From an uncultured Bacilli bacterium (GTDB lineage Bacteria; Bacillota_I; Bacilli_A; RF39; UBA660), in NCBI GenBank assembly GCA_947598345.1, contig CANQFF010000003.1, positions 1-33,487 on the forward strand: 33,487 nucleotides of DNA. Reading direction: 5' to 3'. How positions within the stretch are numbered: the stretch's first letter is position 1; each line of letters starts with the position of its first letter. Positions 27,013 through 33,487 of this stretch are shown here, in pieces. The notes below the pieces were generated by a model. It saw only the letters and a list, made by a program, of their open reading frames with translations. It was not told where the DNA came from and made no database searches. Both the position numbers and the translations under genes were made by a program.

Positions 27013-27745
27013 GATTTTCCTCCTTAATTAAACAAGCTATTGATATATTATCATTACCCCCGCGATTATTTGCTTTAAACACTAACTTTTCCAATTTTTC
27101 TTTTAGTGTACTACTTTCATTTAATACTTTGGCTATTTGATTATCATCTAGCATATTTGTAAGTCCATCACTACATAAAAATATACCATCTACATTTAGT
27201 TCTACATTAAAAATATCCATTTCTACATTAGTACTAGAACCAAGTGCCTTCATAAGAACATTCTTCTTAGGATGATTCTTTGCCTCTTCTTCTGTTAATT
27301 CTCCACTTTTAACTAATAAGTTAACTAAAGTATGATCAATTGTTATTTTATGTAATTTCTTATTTTTATATATATATCCTGATGAATCTCCGATATTTCC
27401 AATCAATAAAAATGAAGGTGTTAATACAGATAATACTATTGTTGTTCCCATACCAAGGCTTTCTGGATGTTCCGTAACATACTTAAAAATTGCAACATTT
27501 GCTTCACTTACAGTACCTTGTATCCAATTAATAGCATCTTCTTGATTACCAATACTACTGATATTTTTAAATCTATCACATATTAATTCAAGTGCGATTG
27601 AAGAAGCAATCTCTCCATCTTTATGACCACCCATTCCATCTGCTACTATTAACAATTTCTCTCCTGCATTATTTTCGCATATACATACACTATCTTCATT
27701 TCTCTCTCTTACCTTGCCTGGATCTGTTATGTAATAATAATCCAT
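27002..27745 (-). CDS. prpC: PP2C-type Ser/Thr phosphatase
   Basis: MDYYYITDPGKVRERNEDSV; VADGMGGHKDGEIAS; GNIGDSSGYIY; GGNDNISI; ATG at 27745 with SD GAGGAGGG. Confidence 0.96.
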   Translation of the reverse strand: MDYYYITDPGKVRERNEDSVCICENNAGEKLLIVADGMGGHKDGEIASSIALELICDRFKNISSIGNQEDAINWIQGTVSEANVAIFKYVTEHPESLGMGTTIVLSVLTPSFLLIGNIGDSSGYIYKNKKLHKITIDHTLVNLLVKSGELTEEEAKNHPKKNVLMKALGSSTNVEMDIFNVELNVDGIFLCSDGLTNMLDDNQIAKVLNESSTLKEKLEKLVFKANNRGGNDNISIACLIKEENHGN

Positions 27746-27746
27746 A

Positions 27747-28769
27747 CTATCCCTCCTCATAATGTGAACGAAGTTGTCCACAGGCAGCATTAACCTTACT
27801 TCCAAATTCTCTTCTTATAGTTACACCTATATTATTCTTTTTCAATATATCGTAAAACTTTAATATCGATTCTTTGTCACTTTTTTTATATTCTATATGA
27901 CTAGTTTCATTGTAAGGTATTAAATTTACATAGCAGTTTAACCCTTTTAACAAATCACATAGTTCTAATGCACATTTTTTTGTATCATTTATACCCTTAA
28001 GTAATATATATTCAAATGTTACTCTTCTATTAGTTTTAGCTATATATTCCTTTACAGAAGCCATAATATCTTCTATTTTATAAACTTTATTTATATTCAT
28101 GATACTATTTCTTAATTCATTATTTGGTGCGTGCAAACTTATAGCTAAATTAACTTGTTTATCGTAATTAGAAAATTCTTTTATTTTAGGAACAATTCCA
28201 CAAGTAGAAACCGTAATATGCCTTGAACCTATATCTAAACCTTTACCAGAATTAACTATATCTATAAATTTAATAACATTATCATAGTTATCAAATGGTT
28301 CACCTATTCCCATTAAAACTATATGAGAAATTCTTTGTCCAATATCTTCTTCAACCAAAAGGATTTGTGTCACCATTTCATATACTTCTAAATTTCTAAC
28401 TTTTTTTAGTCTGCCACTTTCACAAAACTTACATCCCATATTGCATCCTACTTGAGTTGAAATACATATACTAGTTCCATAATCATGATACATAACAACT
28501 GCTTCTACTTTTTCATCATCTTTTAGGTTAAATAAATATTTTTTTACATCGGTATCTTCCTGTTTTTTTATTATTGACAACTTTTCAAAATAAAAATTTT
28601 CATTAAGATCTTTAATTGTTTGCTTCGAAACATTTCTCATTTCATCAAAACTTTTTATTCTTTTTTTATACACCCAATCAAATACCTGAACTGCTTTAAA
28701 TTTTTTATCATTTTTATCAATAAAATATTTTTCTAATTCTTCAAAAGTAACATTATATATATTTTGCAT
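27747..28769 (-). CDS. rlmN: 23S rRNA (adenine(2503)-C(2))-methyltransferase
   Basis: QVGCNMGCKFCESG radical SAM CxxxCxxC; HIVLMGIGEPFDNYDNV; SLHAPNNELR; FGSKVNAACGQL. Confidence 0.97.
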   Translation of the reverse strand: MQNIYNVTFEELEKYFIDKNDKKFKAVQVFDWVYKKRIKSFDEMRNVSKQTIKDLNENFYFEKLSIIKKQEDTDVKKYLFNLKDDEKVEAVVMYHDYGTSICISTQVGCNMGCKFCESGRLKKVRNLEVYEMVTQILLVEEDIGQRISHIVLMGIGEPFDNYDNVIKFIDIVNSGKGLDIGSRHITVSTCGIVPKIKEFSNYDKQVNLAISLHAPNNELRNSIMNINKVYKIEDIMASVKEYIAKTNRRVTFEYILLKGINDTKKCALELCDLLKGLNCYVNLIPYNETSHIEYKKSDKESILKFYDILKKNNIGVTIRREFGSKVNAACGQLRSHYEEG

Positions 28770-28854
28770 ATTTACACCTATATCAATTATACCAAAATAA
28801 GTAAAAAAAAAATAGGAAATTGTTATAAATTTATAATTTAATTTAAATAAAAAT

Positions 28855-28878
28855 GTAAAAAAGACTAGTTAACTAGCC
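28855..28878 (-). terminator. Rho-independent terminator
   Basis: Reverse strand GGCTAG-TTAA-CTAGTC-TTTTTT. Confidence 0.75.
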
Positions 28879-29798
28879 TATCCCATTACTTGACCACCAT
28901 TGTTATGTATAACTTGACCTGTCATATAACTAGAATCATCAGAAGCTAAAAATACGAATGTAGAAGCTAATTCATATGGCATAGCGCCTCTAGCCATTGC
29001 AGCATCAGCACCTAAAGATGGTATCTTTTCCTTTACCCAACACGCTGGTTGTAATGGTGTCCAAAAAAATCCAGGTGCGATAGCATTTACTCTTATATTT
29101 TTTAAAGCTAAATTTCTAGCTAATGCCCTAGTAAACCCAACAATTGCGCCTTTTGTTGTAACATAATCTATTAATTGAGGATCTCCATAAAATGCAGTAA
29201 CAGAAGATAAATTAATAATAGAATCCCCTGAATTTAAATACGGTAATACTTCCTTTGTCAAATAAAACATGCCATATACATTAACTTTCATAGTCCAATC
29301 GAATTGTTCATCGCAAATATTTTCTAAACAATCTTGTTGATATTGTACACCAGCATTATTAACCAATATATTTATCTTTCCATATTTGCTTAAAGTTTCG
29401 TTTACAATTTGTTTACAAAAATCTCTATCAGTTATATCACCTGATAATAATAAACATTCTCCTCCTAAAGATTCAATATATTCCTTTGTTTCATAAGCAT
29501 CAATGTGCTCATTATAATAAGGTATAACAACTTTTGCTCCTTCTTTAACAAACGCTATAGCAGCAGCACGACCAAGTCCGCTATCCCCACCAGTTATTAT
29601 AGCTACTTTGTCTTTTAATTTACCAGAACCTATATAATTTGGATTATCAAAGATTGGCCTAGGATTCATAATATATTCAAGCCCTGGTTGTTCTATTTGG
29701 GATTGCTCAGGAGCAAGTATTTGGTATTCCGTACTTTGAATCCCCAAAGGATTATAGTAATTATAAAATTTATTACCAAATTTATAATCGTAATTCAA
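28878..29798 (-). CDS. SDR family oxidoreductase (YhdF/YhxC-type with N-terminal extension)
   Basis: VAIITGGDSGLGRAAAIAF, NNAGVQ, YVTTKGAIVGFTRAL; IRVNAIAPGFFWTPLQPA. Confidence 0.9.
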   Translation of the reverse strand: MNYDYKFGNKFYNYYNPLGIQSTEYQILAPEQSQIEQPGLEYIMNPRPIFDNPNYIGSGKLKDKVAIITGGDSGLGRAAAIAFVKEGAKVVIPYYNEHIDAYETKEYIESLGGECLLLSGDITDRDFCKQIVNETLSKYGKINILVNNAGVQYQQDCLENICDEQFDWTMKVNVYGMFYLTKEVLPYLNSGDSIINLSSVTAFYGDPQLIDYVTTKGAIVGFTRALARNLALKNIRVNAIAPGFFWTPLQPACWVKEKIPSLGADAAMARGAMPYELASTFVFLASDDSSYMTGQVIHNNGGQVMG

Positions 29799-29843
29799 AA
29801 TTTCACCCTCCGTTAATAATATATGATATTTATACTAGGAAGG

Positions 29844-30662
29844 TTATATATATAAATATTTTATAGTTATCATAATACTATCTATTAAAAAATAAATAGG
29901 TATTATAAGGGTTGAAGCAAATAAAATATATTTTAACTTAATATTTAAATTAAAATCTTTATAAAATAATTTTTTAATTTTATCTATTATATTAAATCTA
30001 GTTATTAAAAAAGTAAATACAATAGACCCACCAATATTAAGTATAATATCATCAATATCAAAAGAACCAGTACCAGAATAAGTTTGTAGTAGTTCGATTA
30101 AAAATATAGTTGGAAATAATATCTTTAATTGATTTAATATTTTCTTATATTTACCTTCTTTAAGCATAAGTAAAAACGATAGTGGTATAAGCATTATTGA
30201 ATTACCACCTAAATGATATAATCTAGTTTTAAATGTTACTCGATGCGTTATATATCTATTTATACTATCAAAAGGAATTATATTATTGAATATAGTAAAA
30301 TTTTTAAAATTACTAAAATCAAAATCTATATCTCCCCTATATATGAACATAGTAATACTTATAAGTAGTATTAAATATAAAATTATGTGATATTTAATGT
30401 TATTATTATAAACTTTTTCTTTATTTTCTATTAATCCATAAATATATAAAAGAATAGATAATGAAACTATTATTAAAATTGTTTTAATTTGAGACATATG
30501 GTACCTGTACCATCCACCTTCTAAGAAAACAAATAGATATGTTATTAAACTTAATATTAAAATTATATTTTTTAATGTTTCTAATGAATACAATTCCTTT
30601 TTTATAAACTTATAAAATAAATATATTAATAAAGACAATACTAATAATACTATATGTGACAT
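29844..30662 (-). CDS. VanZ-like membrane protein
   Basis: 272 aa polytopic; FLIELLQTYSGTGSFDIDDIILNIGGSIVFTFL typical VanZ motif. Confidence 0.8.
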   Translation of the reverse strand: MSHIVLLVLSLLIYLFYKFIKKELYSLETLKNIILILSLITYLFVFLEGGWYRYHMSQIKTILIIVSLSILLYIYGLIENKEKVYNNNIKYHIILYLILLISITMFIYRGDIDFDFSNFKNFTIFNNIIPFDSINRYITHRVTFKTRLYHLGGNSIMLIPLSFLLMLKEGKYKKILNQLKILFPTIFLIELLQTYSGTGSFDIDDIILNIGGSIVFTFLITRFNIIDKIKKLFYKDFNLNIKLKYILFASTLIIPIYFLIDSIMITIKYLYI

Positions 30663-30684
30663 TTAAAATCTCCTTATATTTTTT

Positions 30685-31428
30685 TTAATTGCTAGCAGCA
30701 CCATCAACTTGTAATATAACTCCTGTTATGTAACTAGCCATATCACTAGCTAAAAATAAGAATGCATTTGCTACATCTCTTGGTTCACCTATTCTACCTA
30801 ATGGAATTTTCTTTATAAGAGGTTCTATAATTTCTTTTGGAAGTGAAGATATCATATCTGTATTTATAATTCCAGGAGCAACTGCATTTACTCTTATATT
30901 AAATGGTGAAAGCTCACGAGCTAAAGATTTAGTTATTCCATTTACAGCAAATTTACTTGCAGGATATCCAACACCAGATGGTTGACCATAAATACTTACC
31001 ATTGAGCTTGTATTTAAAATAACTCCAAATTTTTGTCTCTTCATATATGGAACTACTGATTTTGATGTATTAAATATGGCATTTACATTTAAATTCATAA
31101 TATCTTCAAAATCTTTTTGTGTCGTATCTTCTATTTTTTTATTTGCAGATATACCTGCATTATTCACAAGTACATCAATACGACCATATTCATCATAAAT
31201 TTTCTTAATAACTTCATCAACACTATTAAAATCCATTAAATTTGGATAATATCCTTTGACCTTTAATCCTTCATCTTCTAGAACTTTCAAAGCTTTATCA
31301 ACAGTTTCTTTTCTAGAACCAAATAAAACTACTTTAGCTCCATTTTCACTAAAGATTTTAACTATTTCCAAGCCTATACCTCTAGTTCCACCAGTAACTA
31401 TTACAACTTTATTTTTAAAATCAAACAT
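30685..31428 (-). CDS. SDR oxidoreductase, FabG-like (3-oxoacyl-ACP reductase family)
   Basis: VVIVTGGTRGIGLEI, NNAGISANKKI, YPASKFAVNGITKSLARELSPFNIRVNAVAPG. Confidence 0.9.
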   Translation of the reverse strand: MFDFKNKVVIVTGGTRGIGLEIVKIFSENGAKVVLFGSRKETVDKALKVLEDEGLKVKGYYPNLMDFNSVDEVIKKIYDEYGRIDVLVNNAGISANKKIEDTTQKDFEDIMNLNVNAIFNTSKSVVPYMKRQKFGVILNTSSMVSIYGQPSGVGYPASKFAVNGITKSLARELSPFNIRVNAVAPGIINTDMISSLPKEIIEPLIKKIPLGRIGEPRDVANAFLFLASDMASYITGVILQVDGAASN

Positions 31429-31481
31429 ATATTACCTCTTTTCTACTTTATATTATTATACAACATATATATAATTAATAC

Positions 31482-31508
31482 AAAAAAAATTCACTAAACA
31501 TAGTGAAT
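31482..31508 (-). terminator. Rho-independent terminator
   Basis: Reverse strand TTCACTA-TGTT-TAGTGAA-TTTTTTTT. Confidence 0.75.
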
Positions 31509-31513
31509 AATTA

Positions 31514-32386
31514 TTATATTTCTATTAATTCATATTCCTTTGTACCAAAACCTAAATCACAGGCGGCATCAATTGTATGAAGTCCATTTCTAGAATTAAT
31601 TCTTTCTAATAAATGATCTTTTCCTGGATCATTAGAAGATTTTACTAAATCAATACATGCTTGATCGATTGCAATAGGATCTAAACTAGCTAGGATACCT
31701 ATATCTTCCATACAAGGATCTTCAGCAACATTGCAACAATCACAGTCTACAGACATATTACACATTACATTGATATATGCTATATTACCATCAAAATATT
31801 CTACAACACTAGATGCAGCATCCGCCATAGACTCTAAGAAACTATTTTGATCTTGTTGAAACATATCTTCAAAAGTTCCATCATTTCCACAACAGTGAAT
31901 ATATCTTTTTCCATGTGAAGAAGCAACACCGATAGATAGTTGTTTTAAAGCTCCTCCATAACCACCCATAGGATGTCCTTTAAAATGTGATAAAACTAAC
32001 ATTGAATCATAATTACTCAAATTTTTACCAACATAATTTTTCTTTATGACTTTACCATTTGGTATTTCAAGAATCATATCACTTTCGCTATCCATTATAT
32101 CTACATTAAAATATTTACTCCATTCGTGTTCTTCCATTAACTGTTTATGTTTTTCTGTTGTATCCCTCGCACCATCATATGCTGTATTACACTCAACTAC
32201 TGTACCATTAACATATTCAATTATTGGTTTCATAAACTCAGGCTTTAAATAATTTTGATTTCCTCTTTCACCTGAATGAACTTTAACTGCAACTTTACCA
32301 TCCAAATCCTTATTCAATTTTTTAAACACATTAATAACATTTTCTGGTGTTATTTGCCTAGTAAAATAAACCTTAGCTTTTTCCAT
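31514..32386 (-). CDS. DUF362 domain protein (Fe-S type)
   Basis: KVAVKVHSGERGNQNYLKPEF, SHFKGHPMGGYGGALKQLSIGVAS, CNMSVDCDCCNVAEDPCMEDIGILASLDPIAIDQA. Confidence 0.88.
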   Translation of the reverse strand: MEKAKVYFTRQITPENVINVFKKLNKDLDGKVAVKVHSGERGNQNYLKPEFMKPIIEYVNGTVVECNTAYDGARDTTEKHKQLMEEHEWSKYFNVDIMDSESDMILEIPNGKVIKKNYVGKNLSNYDSMLVLSHFKGHPMGGYGGALKQLSIGVASSHGKRYIHCCGNDGTFEDMFQQDQNSFLESMADAASSVVEYFDGNIAYINVMCNMSVDCDCCNVAEDPCMEDIGILASLDPIAIDQACIDLVKSSNDPGKDHLLERINSRNGLHTIDAACDLGFGTKEYELIEI

Positions 32387-32438
32387 TTTTCTCTCCTCCT
32401 ATATTATTATATCAAATTAAGTTCATAAAAAACAATAA

Positions 32439-32825
32439 TTAATCCCATTCTTTAAATGAATGTAAAATGTCACCAGTTGTAGCATCTATATAAAATTCAT
32501 ATTCATAGTAGTCGTATTTAAAGTCTATTTCATAAACTGCAGTACCATATTTATTTTCTAGTTCTACGCCATAATCATGAATATCAGTTTTATTAATTTT
32601 TAAACTATCAAGTGCGATTTGTAACGCTGAGTCACTAGATATATAATTTTTATTTTCTGGTGTAGTACTACCATTTTGATTATTTTCTATATGATTATTA
32701 TTTTCATATCTATCATCATTAAATTCATCATTATATTCATTTTTTAAATATAAAAATAAACACATAAAAGATAATAGAACTACAATAACAATTAAAACTA
32801 TAATAATTATATTTTTATTTTTCAA
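32439..32825 (-). CDS. PepSY domain membrane-anchored protein
   Basis: 128 aa; N-terminal TM, then ISSDSALQIALDSLKI...YEIDFKYDYYEYEFYIDATTGDILHSFKEWD. Confidence 0.8.
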   Translation of the reverse strand: MKNKNIIIIVLIVIVVLLSFMCLFLYLKNEYNDEFNDDRYENNNHIENNQNGSTTPENKNYISSDSALQIALDSLKINKTDIHDYGVELENKYGTAVYEIDFKYDYYEYEFYIDATTGDILHSFKEWD

Positions 32826-32840
32826 TTAAATCACCACCAA

Positions 32841-33374
32841 TCATAAATTATTATTATCTAAATATATAATATAACTTGAACTTATACCTTCGCTTGTTGC
32901 ATAATTTTCAATATCAACTATTCCACCATTTTTTATAATAGCTTTTTTAGATGGGATATTATTATTATCACAATTAACCCTAATTTTATCAAAACCAAGT
33001 TCTTTTGCTTTTTTTAATCCTAAATTAAGAATAATATTCCCATAACCTTTACCCCTATAATCCTTTCTTATTTTATAAAATATCTGACTCCCATAATTTA
33101 TCCAATAATCGTTCATAGTTGTTCTAATACCTATTTCTCCAATTGGTTTACTATTAACAAACAAAATATATCTACTTACAGTTGTATTTAACTGTTTATT
33201 TATAACTTTTTCTTCATTTATATAATCTTTTAAAATTTTTTCAAAGGTTTTAAAATCTAAACCATTTAATTTATTTATGGTCCCTAATTCCTTTTTAGGT
33301 ATATTTTGATACATATCATATAATTCTTTAGTATCACAATCATTTAATTTTACTAATTTTATTTCACTATTCAT
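32841..33374 (-). CDS. GNAT family N-acetyltransferase
   Basis: 177 aa; KPIGEIGIR...YKIRKDYRGKGYGNIILNLGLKKAKELGFDKIRVNCDNNNIPSKKAIIKNGG. Confidence 0.85.
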   Translation of the reverse strand: MNSEIKLVKLNDCDTKELYDMYQNIPKKELGTINKLNGLDFKTFEKILKDYINEEKVINKQLNTTVSRYILFVNSKPIGEIGIRTTMNDYWINYGSQIFYKIRKDYRGKGYGNIILNLGLKKAKELGFDKIRVNCDNNNIPSKKAIIKNGGIVDIENYATSEGISSSYIIYLDNNNL

Positions 33375-33378
33375 ATAA

Positions 33379-33486
33379 TTATAACCCTAAATATTTATTA
33401 ATAATGTTTACAATCCTATTATATTCATTTAATAACTCACTATAGTGTTCTAAAATATAATCAGAGTTGTTTTCTTTTGATTTCAT
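33379..33486 (-). CDS. C-terminal end of a gene running off the window, or a 35-aa small ORF (MKSKENNSDYILEHYSELLNEYNRIVNIINKYLGL)
   Basis: Open frame on the minus strand to the window edge; the true start cannot be determined here. Confidence 0.4.
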   Translation of the reverse strand: MKSKENNSDYILEHYSELLNEYNRIVNIINKYLGL

Positions 33487-33487
33487 C

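Noticed and set aside
1-33487. CRISPR arrays, IS elements, prophage, integrons, tRNA genes
   Set aside because: No regularly spaced repeats, transposase/integrase ORFs, terminal inverted repeats or tRNA cloverleaf sequences recognised.

Overview
The window is a low-GC, gene-dense segment of a Bacillota/Bacilli-type chromosome. UGA is still used as stop (the overlapping dnaD/nth and rsgA/rpe junctions), so it reads as translation table 11. Most genes lie on the minus strand and are recognisable housekeeping genes: addB/addA, rpmA-prp-rplU with an L21-leader region, spoIVFA/spoIVFB-like genes, pyk, pgsA, a rodZ-like gene, rnpB, gpsB, recU/ponA (plus strand), nth, dnaD-like, tig, rpe-rsgA-prkC-prpC-rlmN, two SDRs, a VanZ-like gene, DUF362, PepSY and GNAT genes. 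A choloylglycine (bile salt) hydrolase suggests a gut inhabitant. The most striking signal is an 11-bp poly-G:C tract placed exactly between a consensus -35 (TTGACA) and an extended -10 (TGCTATAAT), upstream of a secreted, Ser/Thr/Ala-rich surface-type protein. This looks like a slipped-strand, phase-variable promoter switch (current spacer 20 nt, optimum about 17 nt). Other items worth a second look: a leucine-rich-repeat gene embedded between addB and addA; a self-contained two-gene aminotransferase + ATP-grasp operon with its own promoter; a shortened AddB that lost its N-terminal Walker A region but kept the Fe-S nuclease; two mutually exclusive hairpins in front of the bile salt hydrolase gene; a 31-codon ORF ending in a terminator before gpsB; and an unusual N-terminal TM hairpin and poly-lysine segment on PBP1a. 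No CRISPR array, tRNA, IS element or prophage was seen.
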